64,000 bases of DNA, taken from contig NZ_JAMQGO010000008.1 of NCBI RefSeq assembly GCF_023703375.1, positions 62,001 to 126,000 on the forward strand, given 5' to 3'. Under the pieces are notes generated by a model, which saw only the letters and a program-made list of their open reading frames with translations, did not search any database and was not told the DNA's origin. The position numbers and the translations under genes are program-made. The number at the start of each line of letters is the position of its first letter. Position 1 is the stretch's first letter. This DNA comes from Lutimaribacter degradans (GTDB lineage Bacteria; Pseudomonadota; Alphaproteobacteria; Rhodobacterales; Rhodobacteraceae). Of this stretch, positions 24,686-33,829 are shown one piece after another.

Positions 24686-25171
24686 TCAGAAAACGCCCAT
24701 CTGCAAACCGGCCCCCATGGCGGCCCCCAGGCTGCGGCAACGTGACAGGTCGTTCTGGCCGATGGTCTTTTCGGCAAGGATCTCTTCGGGTGTCTGGGCA
24801 TGGGTACAGACGATCAGGGGCGGCTGCACCTCTTTCAGGCGCCAGCCCTGCGCGATGCGGGCGGTTTGCCGCGCGGCGTTTTCGCCATCCGATCCGGCGC
24901 AGACCATCTGGGCATATCCCCGGCCCTCGATCCGGCCGAGAACCGGGTAATAGCAACGATCAAAGAAATCCTTCATCAAGCCGGCGATGGCGGCCAGGTT
25001 TTCGGGCGCGCAAAAGATGTATCCATCGGCCTGCAACAGGTCGTCCGGCTCCGCCTCGACCGCTGTTTTCAGCGTTGTTTCCACCTCGTCCCGCGCGGCG
25101 CTGGCGGCGGCCTCGGCCATCTGGCGGCTGCCGCCCGTCAGCGAGTGATAGACGATCAACAGGTCTGGCAT
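24686..25171 (-). CDS. Flavodoxin-like NAD(P)H-dependent oxidoreductase
   Basis: The product is a 161-residue flavodoxin-fold protein. The N-terminal phosphate loop SLTGGSRQMAEAA (about 10-22) would bind FMN phosphate, and CAPENLAAIAGLMKDFFDR matches the isoalloxazine-contacting loop of small quinone or FMN reductases. The start ATG at 25171 has a distant AAAGGG upstream. It converges with the ABC1 kinase gene and is followed upstream by the LOV gene on the same strand. The redox partner is unknown. Confidence 0.8.
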   Translation of the reverse strand: MPDLLIVYHSLTGGSRQMAEAAASAARDEVETTLKTAVEAEPDDLLQADGYIFCAPENLAAIAGLMKDFFDRCYYPVLGRIEGRGYAQMVCAGSDGENAARQTARIAQGWRLKEVQPPLIVCTHAQTPEEILAEKTIGQNDLSRCRSLGAAMGAGLQMGVF

Positions 25172-25230
25172 ATCGAAATCGGCCCTTTCCCAAGCAGATC
25201 AGGCCCGGCGCCGCTATCGGGCGCGGGGCG

Positions 25231-25608
25231 TCAAACCGGGTTCTGTGCCCCTGCAAAAAACATCAACCGGCCTTCGGCGTCATAAATTGGCCGGATGCGC
25301 AGCCGGTTGACGAAAGGCGTGCCATCCTTGCGATAGTTGAGAATGTCGATGGTAAAGCGGGTCTCGGCCTTCAGGCCCTGGCGGATCGCCTCGATGGCGT
25401 GGGGGTTCGTATCCGGCCCCTGAAGGAAACGACAGTTTCGTCCGATCACCTCGTCCGGGGCATAGCCGGTCTGTGTCTCGAACTCGTCACTGACATAGAT
25501 CATCGGGTTGTCTGGTTGCGAAGGGTCCGAGATCACAACGCTCATCTCGATTTCGTCCTGTTCCAGGAGCGACCTGATATGGTCTTGATCGATATCCTTG
25601 TCCTGCAC
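25231..25608 (-). CDS. Short LOV-domain blue-light receptor
   Basis: The product is a 125-residue protein consisting of a single PAS/LOV domain. The flavin-adduct motif GRNCRFLQG (about residues 54-62) contains the reactive cysteine, and ILNYRKDGTPFVN (about 88-100) matches the LOV E-strand with its conserved Asn. There is no output domain; this type of short LOV protein is known from Dinoroseobacter and other proteobacteria. A GTG at 25608 preceded by AGAAAGG is the likely start; an open frame continues upstream, but its composition is not protein-like. It is 59 bases from the flavoprotein gene on the same strand, so the two may be co-transcribed. Confidence 0.88.
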   Translation of the reverse strand: MQDKDIDQDHIRSLLEQDEIEMSVVISDPSQPDNPMIYVSDEFETQTGYAPDEVIGRNCRFLQGPDTNPHAIEAIRQGLKAETRFTIDILNYRKDGTPFVNRLRIRPIYDAEGRLMFFAGAQNPV

Positions 25609-25862
25609 GATGCAAGCCTTTCTGCTGCAATATTTGTCACGTGGTTCACCCTGCGCTGCCGGGGCCTCGGGGCCGGGCGGCCGGATTTTGACGATTTGAT
25701 TAGCACGCTTTGGCGGCCAAGCACAGGGCGCTTGGCCAGGATGGCGGGCCATGATGCGGTGCTCCGACCCTGCGTCACTTTTGGCCGGGGCGCTTGCGCT
25801 CGGACCTCGGGATGCCGTTAATGCGCCCCGAGGAGAAATATGCAAGCCGGGGAGGGCGCGCC

Positions 25863-26960
25863 ATGCTGGACGGTATTCGCATCATCGAAATCGAGGGGCT
25901 GGGCCCGGGGCCCTTCGCGGCCATGATGTTGGCCGACCTGGGTGCGGATGTGATCGTGGTGCACCGCAAGGGTGGCGGTGGCGCCGGCGCACCCGACAAG
26001 GCGGCGCGCAACCTGCTGGACCGGGGCAAGCGGTCGATCGCGCTGGACCTGAAAGACCCCGCCGACATGGATACCGTCAAGCGCCTGGTCGCGTGTAGCG
26101 ACGGGTTGATCGAAGGGTTCCGCCCCGGCGTGATGGAGCGGCTGGGCCTTGGCCCCGAAGATGCCCACGGTATCAATCCCGCGCTGGTCTATGGCCGGAT
26201 GACCGGCTGGGGCCAGGATGGGCCGCGCAGCCTTCAGGCGGGACATGACCTGAACTATATCGGGCTGTCGGGTGCCTTGTGGTATGCCTCGCCTGCTGGG
26301 CAGCCCCCATTCACGCCGCCCACGATGGTGGGTGATATCGGGGGTGGCGCGCTGTACCTGGTGGCGGGGATGCTGGCGGGGATCATCCGGGCCGGACGCA
26401 GTGGCCGGGGCACGGTGGTGGATGCCGCCATCGTTGACGGCTCGGCCCACATGATGAACCTCTTGATGTCGTTGAACGTGGCGGGCGGGCTGTCGATGAT
26501 GCGCGGGCAAAGCCTGCTGGATGGCCCGCATTGGAGCCGCTGCTACACCTGCGCGGATGGCAAATTCCTGTCCGTGCAATGCCTTGAACCCAAGTTCTAC
26601 GCCATTTTCCTGGAACTGCTTGGCCTGTCGGATGATGCCGATTTCGCCGCGCGGCAATATGACAAGGCGGCCTGGCCCGACCTGTCGGAGCGGCTGGCTG
26701 CGATGTTTGCCGCGCAACCGCTGGCGCATTGGCTGGCGCTGTTCGATGGCAGCGATGCCTGTGTCGGGCCGGTGAACGCGCCGGATGCGGCGGCGGGCGA
26801 CGCGCATATCGCCGCGCGCGGCATCTGGCAGCAATCCGACGGGGTGTTGCAGGCCGCCGCCGCGCCGCGCTTTGACGGGCAGGCGCCAGACCGGCCACGC
26901 CCCGCGCCCGAACGCGGGCAGGATACCGACGCCATCCTGGCCGAATTGGCCGGGGACTGA
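25863..26960 (+). CDS. CaiB/BaiF family protein, alpha-methylacyl-CoA racemase-like
   Basis: The product is a 365-residue family III protein closer to alpha-methylacyl-CoA racemase (AMACR) than to the CoA-transferase at 18763. The paired catalytic residues of AMACR are recognisable: His in [12 protein letters not shown] (about 122) and Asp in [15 protein letters not shown] (about 152). GGGAGG lies seven bases before the ATG; an in-frame start at 25821 is possible. It probably epimerises the 2-methyl centre of a branched acyl-CoA. The crotonase gene follows 35 bases downstream. Confidence 0.87.
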   Translation: MLDGIRIIEIEGLGPGPFAAMMLADLGADVIVVHRKGGGGAGAPDKAARNLLDRGKRSIALDLKDPADMDTVKRLVACSDGLIEGFRPGVMERLGLGPEDAHGINPALVYGRMTGWGQDGPRSLQAGHDLNYIGLSGALWYASPAGQPPFTPPTMVGDIGGGALYLVAGMLAGIIRAGRSGRGTVVDAAIVDGSAHMMNLLMSLNVAGGLSMMRGQSLLDGPHWSRCYTCADGKFLSVQCLEPKFYAIFLELLGLSDDADFAARQYDKAAWPDLSERLAAMFAAQPLAHWLALFDGSDACVGPVNAPDAAAGDAHIAARGIWQQSDGVLQAAAAPRFDGQAPDRPRPAPERGQDTDAILAELAGD

Positions 26961-26995
26961 GTTCGACCCGATCAAAACAGAAGGACAAGATTCGA

Positions 26996-27793
26996 ATGGA
27001 CAGCCTGGATATCTTCCAACTGGAAACCCTGGCCATCAGCGCCGATGACGAGGGCATCGTCACCCTGTCTCTGAACCGCCCCGAAAAACGAAACGCGCTG
27101 AATGCGGCAATGGTCGACGAGTTGATCGACGTGTTTTCGAAACTGCCGCGCATGGGCGCGCGGGCGGTTATCCTGCGCGGTGAGGGCACGCATTTCTCTG
27201 CCGGTTTGGACCTGGTCGAGCATCACCAGCAGGATCGCAGCCCCGAGCAGTTCATGCATGTCTGCCTGCGCTGGCACGAAGCGTTCAACAAGATGGAATA
27301 TGGCGGTGTGCCGATCATTGCCGCGCTTAAGGGCGCGGTCGTCGGCGGCGGGCTGGAACTGGCCAGCAGCGCGCATATCCGCGTGGCCGACGAAAGCACC
27401 TATTTTGCCCTGCCCGAGGGGCAGCGCGGCCTGTTCACCGGAGGCGGCGCCACGATCCGCGTGGCCGGCCTGGTGGGCAAGGCGCGGATGATCGACATGA
27501 TGCTGACCGGCCGTGTCTACAAGGGCGACGAGGCGATCAGCGTTGGCCTGGCACAATACCTGGTCGAGGATTCCGAGGCCAAGGCGCTGGAAATCGCGCG
27601 GGCCGCGGCCACCAACCCGCCCCTGTCCAATTTCGCCATCTGTTCTGCCATCAGCCACATGCAGAACATGTCGGGGCTGGATGCGGCCTATGCGGAATCG
27701 GTGGTTGCGGGTATCGTCAACACCCAACCCGCCTCGCGCGGGCGGCTGGAGGCCTTTGCCAACAAGACGGCCGCGCGCGTTCGCCCCGAGTGA
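26996..27793 (+). CDS. Enoyl-CoA hydratase/isomerase family (crotonase)
   Basis: The product is a 265-residue crotonase-fold enzyme. Both catalytic glutamates are visible, in [11 protein letters not shown] and [14 protein letters not shown], and the oxyanion-hole loop HFSAGLDL is intact. It is thus a good candidate for a true hydratase or hydratase/lyase, in contrast to the crotonases at 10081 and 39456. An AGAAGGA ribosome site precedes the ATG. It likely forms a two-gene unit with the AMACR-like gene for oxidation of a branched or aromatic acyl-CoA. Confidence 0.9.
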   Translation: MDSLDIFQLETLAISADDEGIVTLSLNRPEKRNALNAAMVDELIDVFSKLPRMGARAVILRGEGTHFSAGLDLVEHHQQDRSPEQFMHVCLRWHEAFNKMEYGGVPIIAALKGAVVGGGLELASSAHIRVADESTYFALPEGQRGLFTGGGATIRVAGLVGKARMIDMMLTGRVYKGDEAISVGLAQYLVEDSEAKALEIARAAATNPPLSNFAICSAISHMQNMSGLDAAYAESVVAGIVNTQPASRGRLEAFANKTAARVRPE

Positions 27794-27885
27794 TTGCGGG
27801 GATGATGCAATTGCGAGGCGCCCTTCCTAAATAGGTGGGTGGGGCGCCCGAGCTTGTACCAGCGCCCCGCAACCCAGGAGGACAC

Positions 27886-28200
27886 ATGCAGTTCCAACTT
27901 AACACCGATTCAAACATCCAGGGCGATGACCGTTTGGCCGAGGTGGCGGAAGAGACCGTAACCCATGCACTGGGCCACCTGGTTGACCGCTTGTCGCGGG
28001 TCGAGGTCCACCTGGCCGATGCCAACGCCGCCAAGGGCGGGGCCGATGACATCCGCTGCAAGATCGAGGCGCGCCCCGAGGGGATGGACCCCCAGACCGT
28101 CAGCCACGATGATGCCGATGTATCGGCAGCCTTGCGCGGCGGCGCGAAGAAAATGCGCGCGCTGCTGGACAGCGAGTTCGGCAAGCTGGGTCGCCGCTAG
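27886..28200 (+). CDS. HPF/RaiA family ribosome-associated protein
   Basis: The product is a 104-residue protein of the ribosome hibernation factor family, which binds the 30S decoding region in slow growth. The beta-alpha-beta pattern is seen: MQFQLNTDSNI, then VTHALGHLVDRLSRVEVHLAD, a strand with IRCKIEARPEG, and the final amphipathic helix ALRGGAKKMRALLDSEFGKLG. An AGGAGG ribosome site is ideally placed before the ATG at 27886. It is a short form without the C-terminal dimerisation domain of long HPF. It stands alone before the cobalamin riboswitch. Confidence 0.82.
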   Translation: MQFQLNTDSNIQGDDRLAEVAEETVTHALGHLVDRLSRVEVHLADANAAKGGADDIRCKIEARPEGMDPQTVSHDDADVSAALRGGAKKMRALLDSEFGKLGRR

Positions 28201-28426
28201 GGCGTGACGCGGCCACGCCGCAGGCTGGCCCCGGTTGATTTCCGTATAAAGTACGGCGCGGCGAAAGCCGGCGCCGGCTGGTCGGCTGCCTGGCCTGTGA
28301 CATGGTCTATGACAATGCGCGCCCGCCTGTTCCGGTCACGGATAGGGGGGCGCCGGGCCGCATCGGCTGGGTGTTGTGTCGTCTTTGCTCTTTCGCGGCC
28401 ATCAATCTTTCGCTATCCCTGAGATT

Positions 28427-28612
28427 GCTTCGGTCCGGGCGATTCAGTCGTCCGGGTAAAAGGGAACATGGTGCGGGCTTCGGCCCAAATCCGTGACTGC
28501 CCCCGCAACTGTAAGCGGTGAGCGACGCCGGCATATGCCACTGCCGCGCCCCAAGGCGCTGCGGGAAGGCCCGGCCAAGCTGTGACCCGCAAGTCAGGAG
28601 ACCTGCCGAGGT
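28427..28612 (+). ncRNA. Cobalamin riboswitch
   Basis: All landmarks of the adenosylcobalamin aptamer are present in order: AAAAGGGAAC (28458-28467), GACTGCCCCCGCAACTGTAA (28495-28514), GCCACTGC, GGGAAGGC (28563-28570) and the B12 box AGTCAGGAGACCTGCC (28592-28607). A weak closing stem can form between TTCGGT near 28429 and GCCGAG at 28605-28610. A ten-base palindrome, GGTGATCACC (28610-28619), follows at once. The element lies 144 bases before btuB and should lower expression of the operon when B12 is plentiful. Whether it acts on transcription or translation is undecided. Confidence 0.95.
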
Positions 28613-28755
28613 GATCACCCTATCCGGGCGCGGGGCGCGCCGTGGATAACGGACCTTCCGTTGTGGTGGCATTTTTCACCGTCACGGGGGGCGTATGTCC
28701 TTCCGCCTGACTTGTCGGATACGGGGCAAAGCGCCCCTGTTGGAAGGATAGCAGT
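28613..28755 (+). promoter_or_regulatory. Expression-platform leader of btuB
   Basis: The stretch between aptamer and btuB holds small hairpins: AACGGA/TCCGTT (28648-28662), GGTG/CACC around a T-rich loop near 28665-28680, and GGGGC/GCCCC at 28727-28741 directly before the AAGGA ribosome site. The last could take part in hiding the ribosome site. No strong terminator with a T-run is seen, which leans towards translational control. Confidence 0.45.
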
Positions 28756-30549
28756 ATGAAACACAGGATTTTGGCCTCCATCTCGATCACGGCACTGGCT
28801 GCCGCTCCCGCGATGGCAGAGGAACCGCTTGATCTGGGAGCAATCGTTCTGTCGCCCAGCCTGTCGCCGGTTTCCGCAGCGCGCACCGGCGCCACGGTCG
28901 AGGTGATCGAGGATGAAGAGCTGCAGAACACCGACACGACGCTGCGCCAGACCTTGTCGCGCCAGCCCGGTGTCAGTTACTCGGCCAATGGCGGTGTGGG
29001 CACCAACACCACGCTGCGGATTCGGGGGCTTGATACCAACTATATCGGGGTGCGGATCAACGGGATCGATGTTGCCGACCCGTCGTCAACGCAGACCTCT
29101 TTCAATTTCGGCGGGCTTACGTCGGCCGGTTTGGGCCGGGTCGAGGTCTTGAAGGGGTCGCAATCGGCGATTTATGGCTCCGAGGCGATTGGCGGCGTGA
29201 TCGATATCACGACCATGCGCGCGCGCGGTCGGGGCCCGACTACCGAACTGAACCTGGAGTTTGGCAGCTTCGATACCTATTCGGGCAGTTTCGGCTATGC
29301 CTATGGTGGCGAGCGTGGCGAGGTTGCGATGACCTATTCGCGCTTTCGCACCGAGGGTATCTCGGCGCGGGCGGGTGACACCGAGAAAGACGGGTACGAC
29401 AGCGAGATGCTGACTGCCACGGCGGAATACGACCTGACCGACGGCCTGACGCTGGGTGCAGCGCTTTTGTGGCGTGACGGCACCGCCGAGGTTGACCGGT
29501 CCACGACCGACAACCGCGGCACCAACCTGTTTGCCCAGCGCGGCGCGCGTGCCTTTGCCCGGTTCGAGACAGGCGCGGTGCAGCACGAGCTTGCCTTTTC
29601 CGCCTATCAGAGCGACCGGCAGGACCCGGGCGGGTTCACGACCTCGTTCCTGGGGGAGCGTGAAACACTGGAGTATCGCGGCTCGGCGCCGCTCAATGCC
29701 GGGCTGACGCTGAATTTCGGCGCCGACCGCACCGAGGAAAGTTTCGCGCTGCCGGGCACCTCCGGCGATGTCACGACACATTCGGTTTTCACCGAGGCGC
29801 TCTATGCCCCCAGCGATACCTTGGACCTGTCGCTTGCGTTGCGGCATGACGATCATTCGATGTTCGGCGGGTCGAGCTCGGGCCGCCTGGCCGCTGCATG
29901 GCGCGCCACGCCCGACTGGACGGTGCGGGCGGTTCTGGGAACGGGCTTTCGCGCCCCGTCGCTATACGAGCTTTATGGCCCCTTCGGCAGCGCAACGCTG
30001 CAACCCGAGGAAAGCCGTTCGTTCGAGTTGGGGGTCGAGCGTGACCTTGGTGCCGGGTCTATCCGCGCGACCGCCTTTTACACCGAGATCGACAACCTCA
30101 TTCAGTACGATTTCACGACCTCGGCCTACAACCAGGTGCCGGGCACGACCACGACCAAGGGGCTGGAGCTGGCAGGCACCTATGACGTGAACGAGCGCTA
30201 CAGCCTGTTCGGCAACTACACGCTGACCGATGCCGAGAACAATGGCGCGCGGCTGGTGCGCGTGCCCCGGCACGACCTGGTGCTGGGGGTCGAGGCCGAC
30301 CTGGGCCGGGGCTTTGGCGGCATGTTCGAGGTGCAACAGGTGGTCGACGTGGTGCCCAGCGCTTTTGCCCCCGCAGGCAACAAGGTGGGCGATTACACCT
30401 TGGTCAACCTGGGCGTGACATATGATGTCAGCACGCAAGCGCAGGCTTATATGCGGGTCGAGAACTTGCTGGACGAGGATTACGAGACCGCCGGCGGCTA
30501 CAACATGCCGGGCCGGGCAGCGTATTTCGGTCTCCGTGCGTCGTTCTAG
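28756..30549 (+). CDS. btuB: TonB-dependent outer-membrane cobalamin receptor
   Basis: The product is a 597-residue beta-barrel receptor. It has a signal peptide ending AMA (residue 21). A TonB-box-like IVLSPS is followed by the plug domain (about 40-145) with TLRQTLSRQPGV, LRIRGLDTNYIGVRING and VEVLKGSQSAIYGSEAIGGVI. A barrel follows and ends in the aromatic residue expected of outer-membrane proteins (RASF). Its size matches BtuB (about 590-610). The upstream cobalamin riboswitch and downstream btuFCD and cbiZ make cobalamin or cobinamide the ligand. It overlaps btuF by 14 bases. Confidence 0.94.
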   Translation: MKHRILASISITALAAAPAMAEEPLDLGAIVLSPSLSPVSAARTGATVEVIEDEELQNTDTTLRQTLSRQPGVSYSANGGVGTNTTLRIRGLDTNYIGVRINGIDVADPSSTQTSFNFGGLTSAGLGRVEVLKGSQSAIYGSEAIGGVIDITTMRARGRGPTTELNLEFGSFDTYSGSFGYAYGGERGEVAMTYSRFRTEGISARAGDTEKDGYDSEMLTATAEYDLTDGLTLGAALLWRDGTAEVDRSTTDNRGTNLFAQRGARAFARFETGAVQHELAFSAYQSDRQDPGGFTTSFLGERETLEYRGSAPLNAGLTLNFGADRTEESFALPGTSGDVTTHSVFTEALYAPSDTLDLSLALRHDDHSMFGGSSSGRLAAAWRATPDWTVRAVLGTGFRAPSLYELYGPFGSATLQPEESRSFELGVERDLGAGSIRATAFYTEIDNLIQYDFTTSAYNQVPGTTTTKGLELAGTYDVNERYSLFGNYTLTDAENNGARLVRVPRHDLVLGVEADLGRGFGGMFEVQQVVDVVPSAFAPAGNKVGDYTLVNLGVTYDVSTQAQAYMRVENLLDEDYETAGGYNMPGRAAYFGLRASF

Positions 30550-31444
30550 GGTCATATCTTTGCTTGTCGCGCTGGTGGTGACTGGCGCGGCGGCCCTTGC
30601 CATCGGGGCAGGGTCGGGGGGCTTGCGCGCGTCGGCCCCGGAAGAAACCCTGTCGGCCCCCGACGCGCCGTCGCGCGATGCCCCCAAAACGGTCGTATCG
30701 TTGAACCTGTGCACCGATCAGCTGGCGATGATGCTGGCCGCGCCGGGGCAACTGGCAGCGGTGACGGCGCTGGCCGCCAACCCGCGCACATCGGCCATGG
30801 CCGAAAAGGCCGCCGACCTGCCGGTGATCCATGGCCGTGCCGAAGAGGTGTATCTGATGGCGCCCGACCTGGTTCTGGCCGGTCGGTTCACCGATCGCGC
30901 CACCGTCGACATGCTGCGCCGGCTGGGCCTGCGCGTGGAAGAGTTCAACCCTGCCTATGCGCTGTCGGACATTCCTGACCGCCTGGCCCGGATGGGTGAC
31001 TTGCTGGGCCGGCCTGACCGCGCAGAGGCGCTGATCGACCGCTTCAATGCCGATCTGGCCGCGCTGCGGCATGACAACAAGGGTCCGCGCGCGGCGCTTT
31101 ATTATGCCAATGGCTATACCTCGGGCGACACCTCGCTGGCGGGGCAGATCCTGCGCGCGGCAGGGTTCGAAAACATCGCGACCGAAATGGGTTTTGGCGC
31201 CATTGGCGCGCTGCCGTTGGAGATGCTGGCGATGGCCGCGCCCGACGTGGTGGTGACCGGCAACCCCTATCCCGGCGCGAGCCGGGCCGAGGCGGTGATG
31301 GAGCACCCGGTTGTCACCGCGCTGAAACGCGGGCGGGTCAATGGCACCGTGACCGACCGTGACTGGGTCTGCGGCACGCCGCACGCGCTGCGCGCTGTCA
31401 CGGCCATGGCTGATCTGCGCCGCCGGGTCGAGGCGGCCCGATGA
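30536..31444 (+). CDS. btuF: Cobalamin ABC transporter substrate-binding protein
   Basis: The product is a 302-residue class III periplasmic binding protein. An N-terminal hydrophobic helix (about 8-26) serves for export. The fold landmarks are TVVSLNLCTDQLAMML (first strand and helix), the long linker helix after FNPAYALSDIPDRLARM, and the C-terminal VCGTPHALRAVTAM. The most likely start is GTG at 30536 inside the end of btuB, giving coupled translation; a TTG at 30560 is an alternative. It delivers corrinoids to BtuCD. Confidence 0.88.
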   Translation: MRRSRVISLLVALVVTGAAALAIGAGSGGLRASAPEETLSAPDAPSRDAPKTVVSLNLCTDQLAMMLAAPGQLAAVTALAANPRTSAMAEKAADLPVIHGRAEEVYLMAPDLVLAGRFTDRATVDMLRRLGLRVEEFNPAYALSDIPDRLARMGDLLGRPDRAEALIDRFNADLAALRHDNKGPRAALYYANGYTSGDTSLAGQILRAAGFENIATEMGFGAIGALPLEMLAMAAPDVVVTGNPYPGASRAEAVMEHPVVTALKRGRVNGTVTDRDWVCGTPHALRAVTAMADLRRRVEAAR

Positions 31445-32424
31445 CCCGGCTGTTCGTCGGTCTGTCGGTCGGGGTGGCGGCGCTGTTCGTACTGTCGCTG
31501 CTGGTCGGGCCGGCCAGCATTGCGCCGGTTGACAGCCTGGCGGGCCTTTTCGGCGGGGGCGAGGGGCCGGTTGCCATGGTGATGCGCGAAATTCGTCTGC
31601 CACGTGCGATACTGGCGGCGATGATCGGGGCCAGCCTTGGCCTGGCGGGCGCGGCGATGCAGGGCTATCTGCGCAACCCGCTGGCCGAACCGGGGTTGAT
31701 CGGGGTGTCGGGCTCGGCCGCGTTGGGGGCGGTCCTGGCGATCCAGACGGGCCTTTCGGCCGCCTTTGCGCTGGCGCTGCCGCTGATGGCGCTGGCAGGG
31801 GCATTGGGCGGTGTTCTGCTTGTGCTTGCATTGGCCGGTCCGCGTGGTGGGGCGTTGGTGCTGATCCTGGCGGGGATCGCGATCTCGGCGATGGCGGGCG
31901 CGTTGACACAGTTGGTGCTGAACCTGTCGCAAAACCCCTTTGCGGTGAACGAAATCGTGTTCTGGATGATGGGGTCATTGGCCGACCGGTCGATGACGCA
32001 TCTGTGGTTGGCGCTGCCCTTTACCCTGCTGGGTTGGGTGTTGCTGGCCAGCCTGGGCCGGGGGCTGGATGCGCTGACCCTGGGCGAAGACGCGGCACAG
32101 GCCATGGGCATCGACCTGCCCCGCCTGCGGCTGGTTCTGATCCTTGGCACGGCCTGCGTGGTGGGGGCGGGAACTGCCGTTGCCGGGGCCATCGGTTTCG
32201 TGGGTCTTGTGGTGCCGCATCTGCTGCGCCCGCTGGTGGGGGCGCAACCCTCGCGCCTGCTGCCGGCCTCGGCGCTGGGGGGCGCGGCGATGTTGCTGGC
32301 CGCCGATCTCGCGGTGCGTGTGATCCTGCCCGAGCGCGACCTTAAACTGGGTGTCCTGACCGCGCTGGTGGGCGCGCCGCTGTTCCTGCACCTGATCTAC
32401 AAGACGCGAAAGGAGATGGTATGA
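31441..32424 (+). CDS. btuC: Cobalamin ABC transporter permease
   Basis: The product is a 327-residue FecCD/BtuC-family permease with about nine to ten helices. The conserved segments RLPRAILAAMIGASLGLAGAAMQGYLRNPLAEPGLIGVS and, near the C-terminus, GAIGFVGLVVPHLLRPLVG are typical; the latter includes the cytoplasmic loop that docks the ATPase. It starts at an ATGA overlap with btuF and ends in another with btuD. The riboswitch context makes corrinoid import the clear function. Confidence 0.93.
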   Translation: MTRLFVGLSVGVAALFVLSLLVGPASIAPVDSLAGLFGGGEGPVAMVMREIRLPRAILAAMIGASLGLAGAAMQGYLRNPLAEPGLIGVSGSAALGAVLAIQTGLSAAFALALPLMALAGALGGVLLVLALAGPRGGALVLILAGIAISAMAGALTQLVLNLSQNPFAVNEIVFWMMGSLADRSMTHLWLALPFTLLGWVLLASLGRGLDALTLGEDAAQAMGIDLPRLRLVLILGTACVVGAGTAVAGAIGFVGLVVPHLLRPLVGAQPSRLLPASALGGAAMLLAADLAVRVILPERDLKLGVLTALVGAPLFLHLIYKTRKEMV

Positions 32425-33173
32425 CCCTGCTGTCCTTGCGCGACCTGTCGGTTACCCTGCGCGACCGCCCGGTGTTTTCCGGTGTCACGCTCGATATCGA
32501 GCCCGGTGAACTGGTGGGGTTGATTGGCCCCAATGGCGCGGGCAAGACCACGCTGATGCGCGCGGCGCTTGGGCTGTTGCCGCATGAAGGCCAAAGCTGC
32601 CTTGCCGAGCTCGATCCGGGCGCCCGGGCCCGGGCGGTGGCCTGGATGCCCCAGATGCGCGAAATCGCCTGGCCCGTTACGGTCGAGGCGCTGGTGACGC
32701 TGGGCCGCACGCCCCACCGGGCGCGGGCCCTGTCGCAGGCCGACCGCGCGGCGGTGACGCGGGCGCTGGACTGGATGGACCTGTCGGACATGCGCAACCG
32801 CACCGCCACGCGGCTGTCGGGTGGCGAACAGGCGCGCGTGCTGATCGCGCGGGCGCTGGCGCAGGACACGCCGCTGCTGCTGGCCGATGAACCCGTGTCG
32901 GGGCTGGACCCGGCGCACCAGATCGCGACGATGCGCACCTTTGGCCAGGTCGCCCGGTCGGGGCGCGCGGTGCTGGTATCGCTGCACGACCTGGGGTTGG
33001 CGGCGCGGCATTGCTCGCGGTTGATCCTGCTGGGGCAGGGCCGTGTCGTGGCCGATGGCCCGCCCGGGCAGGTGCTGACGCCAGAACTGGTGGCGCAGGT
33101 CTTTGGCATTACCGCTTTCAGCGCGGCAACCGAACACGGCCATGTCTTTCAACCGCTCGAGGTGCTGGAATGA
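32421..33173 (+). CDS. btuD: Cobalamin ABC transporter ATP-binding protein
   Basis: The product is a 250-residue ATPase of the FepC/BtuD class. Walker [10 protein letters not shown] (about 35-43), signature LSGGEQARVLIARAL, Walker B LLLADEP and switch His in VSLHDLG are intact. It overlaps both neighbours by four bases, so the whole btuF-btuC-btuD-cbiZ group is translationally coupled. Confidence 0.93.
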   Translation: MTLLSLRDLSVTLRDRPVFSGVTLDIEPGELVGLIGPNGAGKTTLMRAALGLLPHEGQSCLAELDPGARARAVAWMPQMREIAWPVTVEALVTLGRTPHRARALSQADRAAVTRALDWMDLSDMRNRTATRLSGGEQARVLIARALAQDTPLLLADEPVSGLDPAHQIATMRTFGQVARSGRAVLVSLHDLGLAARHCSRLILLGQGRVVADGPPGQVLTPELVAQVFGITAFSAATEHGHVFQPLEVLE

Positions 33174-33817
33174 GCGTCACGCTTGCGCGGCCCTGGCTTT
33201 GTTTCGACCTGGGCGGCGAGATGCAGGTGTTAAGCCACACGTTGAACCGGCCCGGTTTCGTGGCTGCACGCCGCATCCTGTGGCGCGAGGTGCGCAACGC
33301 CGACCTGACGCCAGACCTGGACGTGCCCGAATGGCTGGATGCCGAGCTGGCCGGCCGAAACGCCCGCGACGCGCCTTGTTTCCTGACCTCGCGCGATGTG
33401 CGCGCCTACGAGGTGGCCACTGCCACGCAGGACGGGATGACCGCCACCGCGGTGGCCACCGTGGGCCTGTCCAATGCCGAGCGCGTGGGCACCCGCATGG
33501 CCTATGATCCGGCAAGCTTCGGAACCATCAACATCGCGTTGCGCGTTGAGGCCGGTGTCACGCAGGCCGCGTTGATCGAGCTTTTGGCCCTTGTGGCGCA
33601 GGCACGCACAGTCGCCGTGACCGAACTGGGCCATGACCTGCCGACCGGCCTGGCCACCGGCACCGGCACCGATTGCATCGCCGTGGCCGCGCCTTCGGGT
33701 GACACGGGATTTGCCGGTATGCATACGGGTCTCGGCGTGGCGGCGGGACATGCGGTTTACCAGGCCGTGCGCCGGGGGGGCGAGTACTGGATGGCCCATG
33801 TGCGGCGCGGGCGATGA
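33170..33817 (+). CDS. cbiZ: Adenosylcobinamide amidohydrolase
   Basis: The product is a 215-residue CbiZ-family enzyme, which cleaves adenosylcobinamide to adenosylcobyric acid so that scavenged incomplete corrinoids can be rebuilt. The family signature GTGTDCIAVAAP (about 163-174) and the nearby AVTELGHDLPTGLATG and SNAERVG segments support the call. It starts at an ATGA overlap with btuD and ends twelve bases from the convergent argE. Its place behind the importer shows that the operon salvages cobinamides as well as complete cobalamin. Confidence 0.92.
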   Translation: MSVTLARPWLCFDLGGEMQVLSHTLNRPGFVAARRILWREVRNADLTPDLDVPEWLDAELAGRNARDAPCFLTSRDVRAYEVATATQDGMTATAVATVGLSNAERVGTRMAYDPASFGTINIALRVEAGVTQAALIELLALVAQARTVAVTELGHDLPTGLATGTGTDCIAVAAPSGDTGFAGMHTGLGVAAGHAVYQAVRRGGEYWMAHVRRGR

Positions 33818-33829
33818 CCGGCGGTCTGC

